A DNA stretch of 64,000 bases from Nocardiopsis kunsanensis DSM 44524 (GTDB lineage Bacteria > Actinomycetota > Actinomycetes > Streptosporangiales > Streptosporangiaceae). The stretch spans positions 124,001-188,000 of the forward strand of contig NZ_ANAY01000002.1 of the NCBI RefSeq assembly GCF_000340965.1. The letters are read 5' to 3'. Positions 1 through 7,602 of this stretch are shown piece after piece. The first letter of the stretch is position 1; every line of letters starts with the position of its first letter. The notes under the pieces were generated by a model. It worked only from the letters and a program-made list of their open reading frames with translations, searched no databases and was not told where the DNA came from. A program made the position numbers and the translations under genes.

Positions 1-511
1 TCCCTTGCCCTGGGATGCTTTCCACGAGGGCGACCCGGGTGGCACGCCATCGCAGCTGGGGCGGGTTCCCGAGCGATGCGACGGTGGCTTCGAGGTCGCG
101 CGGGGGACGGCTGCGGGCGATCGTGATGTGCGGCACGTAGGGACGCGCGCCGGTCTCCACCCCGGCCTCCTCCACGGCCGACCGCAGGTCCCCGACCAGT
201 GCGGCCAGCTCGCGCGTGTGCCCGCCCACCCCGGCCCACAGGACGGAAGCGCGCCGGGCCTGCGGAGGGAAGGTGCCCCAGCCGTCGAGAGCGAGGTCGA
301 GCGGCGGGTGCGCCGCGGCGGCCCGTTCGAGCCCCGGCTCCAGGGCGGGCAGGCGTTCGGGGGCGACCTCCCCCAGGAACACCAGGGTCAGGTGCCAGTG
401 TTCGGGGGCGGTCCAACGCAGTCGTGGCTCGTGGCGGCGGCCGCGCCGGACCGCGTCGCGGAGGGCGTCGGTGACCTGGCGCGGCGGATCGAGTGCGGTG
501 AACAGGCGCAT
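1..511 (-). CDS. thpR: RNA 2',3'-cyclic phosphodiesterase (2'-5' RNA ligase family), partial
   Basis: This 2H-phosphoesterase opens 2',3'-cyclic phosphates on RNA ends and ligates tRNA halves in vitro. The protein starts MRLFTALDPP at the ATG at 509-511 and stays open for about 170 codons to the left edge, so the C-terminus lies outside the window. Both signature HxT motifs are present: HLTL near residue 41 and HITI near residue 129. The family is about 180-190 aa, so only a few residues are missing. It is divergent from the TauE/SafE gene, and a 9-bp inverted repeat lies between the two starts. Family assignment is secure; the physiological RNA substrate is unknown, as it is for most bacterial members. 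Confidence 0.85.
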   Translation of the reverse strand, partial: MRLFTALDPPRQVTDALRDAVRRGRRHEPRLRWTAPEHWHLTLVFLGEVAPERLPALEPGLERAAAAHPPLDLALDGWGTFPPQARRASVLWAGVGGHTRELAALVGDLRSAVEEAGVETGARPYVPHITIARSRPPRDLEATVASLGNPPQLRWRATRVALVESIPGQG

Positions 512-541
512 GGGTGCGGTCTTCCCCCTTGCGGGTTGTCC

Positions 542-563
542 GAGTACCGCGCGGGCGGTACTC
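542..563. promoter_or_regulatory. perfect 9-bp inverted repeat between divergent genes
   Basis: GAGTACCGC at 542-550 is exactly inverted at 555-563 with a 4-nt spacer. It lies 31 bp upstream of the thpR start and about 70 bp upstream of the TauE/SafE start. It could be an operator serving both directions or a hairpin in the TauE leader. The symmetry is seen directly; the role is inferred. Confidence 0.45.
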
Positions 564-633
564 TCCCTGCGGCCGGCCACGGAACCCGCGCTGAGCTGGA
601 TTTCCCCCCGTCCCCTAACCGGAGTCCCCTTCT

Positions 634-1365
634 GTGCTCGAGCTCGCCGCCGTCTTCGCCGCCCTGGCCGTGGCCTCCCTGGTGCGGATCACGGCCGGTT
701 TCGGCTACTCGCTGGTGTCGGTGCCGCTGATGGCTCTGCTGATCGACCCGGTGACGGCGGTGGTGATCGCGGCGGTCACGGCGGTCCCGCTCAACCTGTG
801 GGTGGCCGTGCGCGACCGGGCGCACGCGCATCCGAAGCTCTCCCCGCTCCTGCTGCTGTCGGCGCTGGTCGGCGTCCCGTTCGGGTTGTGGGTGATCAAC
901 GTGGTCGACGAGCGCACGCTGTTGGCCCTGATCGCGACGGTGATCGTGGTGAGCACGGTACTGATCTGGTTCCGGGTCCGGATCCCGGGCGGTACACCGT
1001 CCGTGGCGGGGATGAGCCTGCTGTCGGGCGCCTCGTTCTCGGCGACCGCGATCGACGGCCCGCTGCTGGTGGCGGGGATCCAGGGGTCCGAATACCGCGG
1101 TCTGTCGCCCCGGACCCAGCGCGCGACCCTGAGCATGACCTTCTCCGCGACGAGTGTGGGGACGCTGATCGGGTTCGGGCTGACCGGTCAGCTCACCACC
1201 CAGGTCGGGCTGGCGGTACTGGCCGGTGTACCCGCGATGGTGCTGGGCACCGTCGCGGGCGAGTGGGTCTTCCGTCGGATGGACGCCGAGTGGTTCCGCC
1301 GCGCCGTGCTGGCGTTGATGGTGGTCAGTTCGGTGTCGATCATGACCCGCGTGGTCACGGCCTGA
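634..1365 (+). CDS. sulfite exporter TauE/SafE family permease
   Basis: A 243-aa integral membrane protein with about eight hydrophobic segments arranged as two repeats, the usual layout of the TauE/SafE (DUF81) family. That family moves small organic or inorganic sulfur anions such as sulfite or sulfoacetate across the membrane; the substrate here cannot be read from sequence. The start is GTG, giving MLELAAVF, with GGAG about 10 nt upstream. The N-terminal ITAGFGYSL stretch and the internal SGASFSATAIDGPLL stretch look like the two pseudo-repeat signatures. The gene stands alone, divergent from thpR, and ends 14 bp before the convergent MFS gene. Confidence 0.85.
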   Translation: MLELAAVFAALAVASLVRITAGFGYSLVSVPLMALLIDPVTAVVIAAVTAVPLNLWVAVRDRAHAHPKLSPLLLLSALVGVPFGLWVINVVDERTLLALIATVIVVSTVLIWFRVRIPGGTPSVAGMSLLSGASFSATAIDGPLLVAGIQGSEYRGLSPRTQRATLSMTFSATSVGTLIGFGLTGQLTTQVGLAVLAGVPAMVLGTVAGEWVFRRMDAEWFRRAVLALMVVSSVSIMTRVVTA

Positions 1366-1379
1366 CCGACACCGTCGCT

Positions 1380-2813
1380 TCAGGTCCTCTCGGTCCCGGA
1401 GGGCCGCGCCGTGCCCCGGTGGTCCGTCCTTCGGGGCCGGTCCTCGCCGTCCCCGGGTTCCCGGGTGGTGCCCGGTTCCCCGTCCACGGCGGCCGGTGGC
1501 CCGTCGACCTGGCCCGCGGTGTCCTCGGGACCGGTTGCGGGCTCGGCTTCTTCGGCCGGTCGGCCGTCGTCGATGCGGGCGGTGGTGAACAGCTCCCGCA
1601 GACTGATGCCCTTGGCCCAGCGCAACACCAGCGTGAGCACCACGACGACGGCGACCGTGACCGTTCCGCCGATGAACATGCTCGTCCCGGGCCCCCAGGT
1701 GTCGGCGAGGAATCCGACGACCGGTGCCCCGATCGGTGCCACACCCATGAACACCAGCAGGAACATGCTCATCACCCGCCCGCGCATCTGCGGGGCGACG
1801 CTGAGCTGGAACGTGGCGTTGAGCGTGGTCACGAAGGTCATGAACGCCACGCCCATGGGCACCAGCACCACGATGAAGGCCAGGTAGGACGGCATGGTCC
1901 CGGCCACGGCCTGCAGCAGTCCGAAGGCGAGGGCGCCGAGCAGCACCAGACGCATGTGGGGGCGCTCGCGCCGCGCGGCGAGCAGGGCGCCGGCGAGCGA
2001 GCCCACGGCCAGGCAGGCCGCGGCCCACCCGAAGGCGTCCGCGCCCGTCTCGAAGACGTTGTTGACCATGAGTGCGAGCTGGTTCTGGACGTTGGCGCCG
2101 AAGAACTGGGTGCAGGCGGCCAGGGTGAGCAGCACGATGAGGTCGCGGCGGGAGGCGATGTAGGCCAGGCCCTCGCGGATCCGTCCCTTGCCGCCGGCCG
2201 CGTCACGGTCGGTGCGGTTGAGCTCGGAGGTGCGGATCATCATCAGCGCGAGGATGGTGAACCCGAACGAGGCACCGTTGATGAGGAAGACGGGCCCGCT
2301 GCCGACCCAGGCGATGAGCAGTCCGGCGACGGCGGGTCCGGTGACACGGCCGAGCTGGAAACTGGCGCTGTTGAGCGCGATCGCGTTGGTCAGGTGGTCA
2401 CGGCCGACCATCTCGGGCACGAAGGACTGGCGTCCGGGGTTGTCGACGACGGTGACCATGCCCAGCCCGAGAGCGAACAGGTACACGTGCCAGACCTCGG
2501 CGGCACCGGCCGTGGCCAGAACGCCCAGCCCGACGGCGAGCACGGCCATGGCGCTCTGGGTGCAGATGAGCAGTCGGCGTTTGTCGATGCGGTCGACGAT
2601 CGCGCCGCCCAGGAGGCCGAAGAGGAGCATCGGCAGGAACTGCAGGGCGGTGGTGAGTCCGAGGGCGATGCCGCTGCCGCCGCTGAGCTGGAGGACGAGC
2701 CAGTCCTGGGCGATGCGCTGCATCCAGGTGCCCGGGTTGGACAGCAGCTGGCCGATCGCGTACAGGCGGTAGTTGCGCACGCCCAGGGAACGGAACATGG
2801 AAGCATGCTTCAA
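1380..2813 (-). CDS. MFS exporter (enterobactin/macrolide-efflux type, MFS_3)
   Basis: A 12-helix major facilitator superfamily protein of about 477 aa. The N-terminal FRSLGVRNYRL, then GTWMQRIAQDWLVLQL and the loop GGAIVDRIDKRRLL are typical of the EntS/MFS_3 drug and siderophore exporter group. A hydrophilic acidic tail of about 65 residues follows the last helix. I place the start at TTG (2811-2813) because GGGGAGG sits 5 nt upstream. The ATG at 2796-2798, five codons in, is the alternative but has no Shine-Dalgarno at a useful distance. The start region lies inside a perfect hairpin (see 2811-2856), which suggests translational control. The substrate is unknown. Confidence 0.85.
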   Translation of the reverse strand: MKHASMFRSLGVRNYRLYAIGQLLSNPGTWMQRIAQDWLVLQLSGGSGIALGLTTALQFLPMLLFGLLGGAIVDRIDKRRLLICTQSAMAVLAVGLGVLATAGAAEVWHVYLFALGLGMVTVVDNPGRQSFVPEMVGRDHLTNAIALNSASFQLGRVTGPAVAGLLIAWVGSGPVFLINGASFGFTILALMMIRTSELNRTDRDAAGGKGRIREGLAYIASRRDLIVLLTLAACTQFFGANVQNQLALMVNNVFETGADAFGWAAACLAVGSLAGALLAARRERPHMRLVLLGALAFGLLQAVAGTMPSYLAFIVVLVPMGVAFMTFVTTLNATFQLSVAPQMRGRVMSMFLLVFMGVAPIGAPVVGFLADTWGPGTSMFIGGTVTVAVVVVLTLVLRWAKGISLRELFTTARIDDGRPAEEAEPATGPEDTAGQVDGPPAAVDGEPGTTREPGDGEDRPRRTDHRGTARPSGTERT

Positions 2814-2856
2814 CGGTTCCTCCCCACCTCTCTGTCGTAGTGGGGAGGAACCGTTG
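2811..2856 (-). promoter_or_regulatory. perfect 17-bp hairpin covering the RBS and start of the MFS gene
   Basis: Bases 2811-2827 are exactly inverted at 2840-2856 with a 12-nt loop. In the minus-strand transcript the 3' arm reads GTGGGGAGGAACCGTTG. It therefore contains the Shine-Dalgarno (GGGGAGG) and ends in the probable TTG start codon. A second, 10-bp palindrome (AAGCATGCTT, 2801-2810) follows directly. The structure would block initiation unless opened. It could instead be a DNA operator bound by a repressor. The structure is certain; the mechanism is inferred. Confidence 0.7.
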
Positions 2857-2986
2857 TGCGGGGGTTCCCGGCTCGGGGACCGACATGGAGTAAACGGCGT
2901 TGACACATCTCTGGGGACAACGCCACTCACCCGCCCCGGCATTCCCTCGGCCGGAAACCGTCGGTCGACCGGAGCCACCGGCCGGA

Positions 2987-4450
2987 TCAGCCGATGAGGG
3001 CGTAGATCGGTGCTTCCGCGAAGTGGATCAGGAAGACCAGGGAGACGAACCACATGAGCGGGTGCACCTGGCGGCCCCGGCCCAGCACCAGGCTGATGAA
3101 GGTGTAGGTGAGCAGGCCGAAACCGATGCCGTTGGCGATGGAGTAGGTGAACGGCATCATGATGATCGCCATGAACGAGCCCATGCCAATGGCCGGGTCG
3201 GCGAAGTCGACGTTGACCACCTGGGTCATCATCATGAACCCGACGATGACCAGCACCGGGGTGGCGGCCTCGAAGGGAATGAGTTCGACCAGCGGGGTGA
3301 ACAGCGTGGCGAGCATGAACATGGCGCCGGTGACGATCGGAGCGATACCGGTACGGGCGCCCTCACCCACACCGGCTGCGGACTCCGCGTAGAGCGTGGC
3401 GACCGATGCCGAACCCAGACCGCCGAGGATCGTGCCGGCGGAGTCGGCGATGAGCACCTCGCGGGTGCCCTCGATGTTGCCGTCCTCGTCGGCGAGGCCG
3501 CCCTGGTGGGCGACGCCGACCATGGTGCCCATGGTGTCGAAGAAGTCGGCGAGCAACAGGGTGAAGATCAGCATGATGACGGTGGCCAGGCCCACGTCCG
3601 ACCACCGCGCGGCGATGTTGAGGCCGCCGTCGGCGAACAGGCCGATGAGGCTGAAGTCGGGGACCGCGACGAACTCACCGAGGCTCGTGGGCAGGGTGGG
3701 GGACTCGCCCAGGCTCCAACCGAGCCCGCCGGCACCGTCGCCGATCAGCGTCTCCACCGCGATCGCGACGGCGGTTGCCACCCCGATGGCGATGAGAAGG
3801 GCGCCCTTGAGGTTGCGCATGTAGAGCGCGATGCCCACGAGCAGACCGAGCACGAAGATCACGATCGGCCAGCCGTTGAGGCTGCCGTCCGAGCCGAGCT
3901 GGACGGGGGTGTCCTCGGCACCGGTGATGAAGCCGGCGTTGGAGAGGCCGACGAAGGTCAGGAAGAGGCCGACACCGACGGCGATGCCGATCTTGAGGCC
4001 GGGGGGCACGGCGGCGAAGACCGCGGTACGGAACCCGGTGAGCACCAGGATCAGCAGAACGATGCCCTCGATGATCACCAGCAGGAAGACGTCCGCCCAG
4101 GGCATGAGCGGTGCGATTCCGTAGGCGACGATCGCGTTCAGGCCCATGCCGGCGGCGATCGCGAAGGGGTAGCGGCTGACCACACCCATGAGCACGCAGG
4201 AGAGCGCGCCGACCAGGGCGGTCATGGCCGCGACCTCGGGGATGCCGAGGGTCTCGCCGTTGACGTCCTCCGCCGTCCCGATGATGAGGGGGTTGAGGAC
4301 CACGATGTAGGCCATGGCGAAGAAGGTCGCCAGGCCGCCGCGGATCTCCCTGCCGAGGGAGGACCCGCGTTCGGTGATGCGGAAGTAGCGGTCGAGCGCT
4401 CCGCGTGGAGCGTCGGAAGTCTGGGAGGGGGGCGGGGTTGCTGCGTTCAC
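2987..4450 (-). CDS. NCS2 family purine permease (AzgA/PbuG/GhxP type)
   Basis: A 487-aa transporter of the azaguanine-like branch of the NCS2 family, which imports hypoxanthine, guanine, adenine or xanthine with protons. The N-terminal RYFRITERGSSLGREIRGG, FAMAYIVVLNPLII, GMGLNAIVAYGIA and the late ADFFDTMGTMVGVAHQGG match the branch signatures. About 12-14 membrane segments are predictable. The start is ATG with no in-frame alternative nearby. It is divergent from the DUF2530 gene, a pairing I recall from Streptomyces. The intergenic region holds an imperfect inverted repeat at 4516-4542. The exact purine preference is not determinable. Confidence 0.93.
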   Translation of the reverse strand: MNAATPPPSQTSDAPRGALDRYFRITERGSSLGREIRGGLATFFAMAYIVVLNPLIIGTAEDVNGETLGIPEVAAMTALVGALSCVLMGVVSRYPFAIAAGMGLNAIVAYGIAPLMPWADVFLLVIIEGIVLLILVLTGFRTAVFAAVPPGLKIGIAVGVGLFLTFVGLSNAGFITGAEDTPVQLGSDGSLNGWPIVIFVLGLLVGIALYMRNLKGALLIAIGVATAVAIAVETLIGDGAGGLGWSLGESPTLPTSLGEFVAVPDFSLIGLFADGGLNIAARWSDVGLATVIMLIFTLLLADFFDTMGTMVGVAHQGGLADEDGNIEGTREVLIADSAGTILGGLGSASVATLYAESAAGVGEGARTGIAPIVTGAMFMLATLFTPLVELIPFEAATPVLVIVGFMMMTQVVNVDFADPAIGMGSFMAIIMMPFTYSIANGIGFGLLTYTFISLVLGRGRQVHPLMWFVSLVFLIHFAEAPIYALIG

Positions 4451-4515
4451 GTCTTCACTCTGACCTGGTCGTGTTGGCGGACATCACGGACACTGAGCAA
4501 GATTAGTTGCACCTT

Positions 4516-4542
4516 CGCACAACAGCAGACACATGTTGCGCA
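4516..4542. promoter_or_regulatory. imperfect inverted repeat upstream of the purine permease
   Basis: CGCACAACA (4516-4524) and TGTTGCGCA (4534-4542) match as inverted arms at 7 of 9 positions with a 9-bp spacer, 66 bp upstream of the permease start. Position and AT-richer surroundings suit a repressor site controlling the permease. No riboswitch-like fold was recognised here. Confidence 0.3.
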
Positions 4543-4693
4543 GAGGTTTCATATAAATCACCGAATAGTTGGGGTGTGAGGACGAACAGTGTGATGTAGG
4601 CATCAATCGGACACGCACCCGGAAGAAGTCCTCCAGCGAGAGCCCGCCGGCCACTTTTCGCCCGCGTTCGCGCCCGGGCGATAACCTGGACCC

Positions 4694-5038
4694 GTGCGCA
4701 AACCTCGCCAGCCAGATCCGGACGTCCACGAGAGCGACTACCGCGTGCCCGCCGCCATCGGCACGCTCGCCTGGACCGCCGCCCTGGTCCTCCTGCTCGC
4801 CATGGGCGACGGCCTCCCCGATTCCGAGCAGTGGTGGATCGGCGTGTGTCTGACCGGCATCGCCCTGGGGGTCTTCGGGTTCCTCTACATTCCGCGCCTG
4901 CTCCGCAACCGCGGAGAGGGCCCGGAACAGACCGAAGACACGGAGGAGACCGGGGCCGGGACGAGCGGGGCCACCCACCGTGCGTCGCGGGACAGCACGG
5001 CCGGGACCAGCGAAGACACCGGCCCCGAGCGCCCCTGA
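4694..5038 (+). CDS. DUF2530 domain membrane protein
   Basis: A 114-aa protein with two hydrophobic helices (about residues 20-38 and 48-66) and a polar, Glu/Thr-rich tail of about 45 residues. The core from YRVPAAIGTLAWTAA to GFLYIPRLLR is the DUF2530 domain, of unknown function, found in actinobacteria and often beside an NCS2 permease as here. The start is GTG at 4694. A GATAAC hexamer ends 8 nt upstream and there is no Shine-Dalgarno, so the mRNA may be leaderless. It ends 49 bp before the start of the downstream methyltransferase. Confidence 0.75.
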   Translation: MRKPRQPDPDVHESDYRVPAAIGTLAWTAALVLLLAMGDGLPDSEQWWIGVCLTGIALGVFGFLYIPRLLRNRGEGPEQTEDTEETGAGTSGATHRASRDSTAGTSEDTGPERP

Positions 5039-5075
5039 GCCCGTCCGGCAGTCGGTTCCGGTCCCCCACCTGGCC

Positions 5076-5081
5076 GATAAT
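5076..5081 (+). promoter_or_regulatory. -10 hexamer of a likely leaderless promoter
   Basis: GATAAT at 5076-5081 ends 6 nt before the GTG start of the methyltransferase and no Shine-Dalgarno is present. The transcript should therefore begin at or next to the start codon. The -35 region (about 5053-5058) is not a good match. Confidence 0.55.
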
Positions 5082-5087
5082 GGGCAG

Positions 5088-6584
5088 GTGTCTGAGACAG
5101 AATTCCCGCGCGGACTCGCCGACCGGCTGCGTGGCATCCTGATCGACGCCGATTACACGGTGTCCGGGGTGCGCGACCGTCTCGGCGACGCCGCTGCACG
5201 CGCCCTGGCCCGCGAGGAACCCGTACCCGCAATGCGCGCCACCGGCGGGGACGAACGGCTCGGACTGCTGCTGCGCCTGTGGTGGCTGCAGTCGCCCATC
5301 CCCGAGCGCGCGGCCCGCAAGATCCTGCCCGTCGAGGAGTTGGTCGAGACCGGCCTGGTCACCGTCGAGGAGGGCGAGCGCGGACGTGTCGTACGCGCCC
5401 TGGTCCACCTGGGCCCGTGGGAGCTCGAGGAAGGCCGGCCCGGATTCGTGGTCTCCGACCCCAAGGTACGTCCGGGCAGCGGCGCCGTGCCCCGTCCGGA
5501 CCACGTCGTGGGCGCCGGTAACGCTTCGTCGACGTTGTCCCAGCTCATCGTGGACGGACCCTTCGACCGAGCCCTGGACATGGGCACGGGCTGCGGCGTA
5601 CAGGCACTCCACCTGGGTTCGCGGGCCCGCGAGGTGGTCGCGACCGACCTCAACCCGCGTGCTGTGCACCTGGCCGGCATCAGCCTCGCGTTGTCAGGCA
5701 GATCCGACGCGCGTCTGCTGGAGGGTTCGCTCTACGAGCCGGTGGCCGACGACCGCTTCGACCTCATCGTGTCCAACCCGCCCTTCGTGATCACACCAGA
5801 GGCCTCGCGGTACACCTACCGCGAGTCCGACCTGCCCGGAGACTCCGTCTGCGCAGAACTGGTGCGCGGCGCTCCCGCCCATCTGACCGACGGCGGCTGG
5901 TGCCAGATCCTCGCGAACTGGGTGCACGCCGACGGCGACGACTGGGAGGACCGTGTCGGCGGCTGGGTCGCCGGCACGGGGTGCTCGGGCTGGGTGGTCC
6001 AACGCGACGTGCAGGACCCGGCCGAGTACGTGGAGCTGTGGCTGCGCGACTCGTGCGAGCACGGGACGCCCGAGTACACGCGGCGCTACGACGCCTGGCT
6101 GGACTACTTCGAGCGCGAAGGCATCAAGGGCATCGGTTTCGGCTGGATCAGCCTGCGCAAGGACGCCGCCCAGGACGCGACCGTGCGTGTGGAAGAGTTG
6201 CGACACGAGATCGAGCAGCCGGTCGGCCCCTACCTGCCCGAGGTTGTCAACGGGGCGATGACCGCGCACCGGCTGACCGATGCGGCCCTGCTGTCGGCAC
6301 ACGTGGCGTTGGCCCCCGGTGTGGTCGAGGAGCGGATGAGCAGGCCCGGGGCACCCGATCCGGAGAAGATCCTGCTGCGCCAGCGCGACGGTCTGCACCG
6401 CGTCGCGCGCGTGGGAACGGTCGAGGCCGCGTTGGCGAGCGTGTGCGACGGGACGATGCCGGTGGGGCCCCTGCTGGACGCGATCGCCGAGCTCATGGGT
6501 GAGGATCCCACGGTGGTCCGTGAGCGGACCCCGGACGCGCTGCGCACGCTCATCTCGGAGGGTTTCTTCCGCGTCGCGCGGTAG
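5088..6584 (+). CDS. class I SAM-dependent methyltransferase (HemK/RsmC-like, DUF7059/DUF7782 type)
   Basis: A 498-aa protein with three parts. An N-terminal helical or winged-helix region (about 1-140) precedes a Rossmann methyltransferase (about 145-300). That domain has motif I DMGTGCG near residue 165 and the catalytic NPPF near residue 230, the motif of N5-glutamine or N6-adenine methylation. The C-terminal part ends in a small helical domain. This architecture is conserved in actinobacteria and annotated only as methyltransferase; the target may be a release factor, ribosomal protein or nucleic acid. The GTG start is chosen because GATAAT lies 6 nt upstream, giving a leaderless mRNA. 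It may be cotranscribed with DUF2530 or have this promoter of its own. Confidence 0.85.
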   Translation: MSETEFPRGLADRLRGILIDADYTVSGVRDRLGDAAARALAREEPVPAMRATGGDERLGLLLRLWWLQSPIPERAARKILPVEELVETGLVTVEEGERGRVVRALVHLGPWELEEGRPGFVVSDPKVRPGSGAVPRPDHVVGAGNASSTLSQLIVDGPFDRALDMGTGCGVQALHLGSRAREVVATDLNPRAVHLAGISLALSGRSDARLLEGSLYEPVADDRFDLIVSNPPFVITPEASRYTYRESDLPGDSVCAELVRGAPAHLTDGGWCQILANWVHADGDDWEDRVGGWVAGTGCSGWVVQRDVQDPAEYVELWLRDSCEHGTPEYTRRYDAWLDYFEREGIKGIGFGWISLRKDAAQDATVRVEELRHEIEQPVGPYLPEVVNGAMTAHRLTDAALLSAHVALAPGVVEERMSRPGAPDPEKILLRQRDGLHRVARVGTVEAALASVCDGTMPVGPLLDAIAELMGEDPTVVRERTPDALRTLISEGFFRVAR

Positions 6585-6701
6585 GGCGCCCGGGCACGCC
6601 TCCTGGAGACCCGCGTCACGGGCGGCCCCGGGGCATCCCGCGGAAGCGGGAGTCGGCGGAACACGGGCCCACACGCCGGACCGGCCCGAGAACGGAACGC
6701 C

Positions 6702-7325
6702 TCAGGTCTCCCGGCCGGTGTAGAAGGCGACGGTCCGTGCGGCCGAGGCCTCGGCCGCAGCGGGTCCGCCGCCCGCGGCGACGTGGGCCTCACCCCACCG
6801 CTGCCCGGAGAGCATGACGAAGTCGCGGTATGCGGCCGACTCTTCCCATTCGGTGTCACCACCGGGGTTGGGGTCGCCGGTCTCCAGGTACCTGTCCAGC
6901 CCGAGCAGCGCCTGTTCCCATCCGATCCCGGTGGCCGCGGGCCCGTACTCCGCCCAGTGCTCGTCGACGGGCGCGGCGTGTGCGATGCGCAGGCGGCCAC
7001 GCGTGCCGGAGAGCACGGTGAAACGTACCTCTAGTTCGCTGTAACCGCTGAACTCCCACGTCACCCGGAAGGAACGCGGCGGGTCACAGGCCAAGATCCG
7101 TCCGGCGGTGTTGTCCTGCACCTGGTAGGTCCCGTCCTCCTCGAACTCCCCGGTGACGGGTACGAACCACCGGGCGAGGCGTTCGCGATCCGTGCAAAGC
7201 CGCCACAGTTCCTCGGCCACGACACCGAAGTCACGGGTGAGCACGACCGCGTACTCCTCACCGTCGGCCGTGGGCTCGACCTCGACCGTGCGGTCGACCG
7301 CTTCCACCTGGTTGTTCAGGTCCAT
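6702..7325 (-). CDS. SRPBCC/AHSA1 family protein
   Basis: A 207-aa protein whose central part (about residues 25-145) has the START/Bet v1-like pattern of the AHSA1 (activator of Hsp90 ATPase homologue) group: VLTRDFGVVAEELWRLCTD, then RLARWFVPV, RILACDPPRSFRVTWEF and a C-terminal helix containing GWEQALLGLDRYL. Such proteins bind hydrophobic ligands; the ligand is unknown. The start is ATG, preceded by a strong AGGAGGGGAGG. The upstream neighbour on the same strand, 277 bp away, encodes an Hsp90-like ATPase fold. That is suggestive next to an AHSA1-type protein but not proof of a functional link. Confidence 0.8.
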   Translation of the reverse strand: MDLNNQVEAVDRTVEVEPTADGEEYAVVLTRDFGVVAEELWRLCTDRERLARWFVPVTGEFEEDGTYQVQDNTAGRILACDPPRSFRVTWEFSGYSELEVRFTVLSGTRGRLRIAHAAPVDEHWAEYGPAATGIGWEQALLGLDRYLETGDPNPGGDTEWEESAAYRDFVMLSGQRWGEAHVAAGGGPAAAEASAARTVAFYTGRET

Positions 7326-7602
7326 CGCTGTTTCCTCCCCTCCTCCCTGCCTGTCATTCCCCACCGGGTCGCCACCGAACGTCAGGCGCCGCTGAGCACC
7401 ACCCGGCCACGTGCGGTCCCCTCGGTCCCGGACCGGAACGGTTCGGCGGGATGCAGGCGAGGGTCCCGAACAGGACCGTCTCGGGGCCGGGAAGTGGAGA
7501 GGGAAGAGGCCGTCCGGTGCATGGGTGCTCCGGTCGTCGGCGTGGGAGAAGGAGCACATCCGCCGACGGCGTCCGCCCCTGCCTTCCTGGTCCACCCGTT
7601 CC

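Noticed and set aside
216-2840. Long plus-strand reading frame of 874 codons over thpR, TauE and MFS
   Set aside because: It is a shadow of real genes in other frames. Composition is Arg/Gly/Asp/His-rich with no domain, and it crosses genes on both strands.
4451-4600. Possible purine riboswitch upstream of the NCS2 permease
   Set aside because: The conserved three-way junction and loop bases of the purine aptamer were not found; only an imperfect inverted repeat is present.
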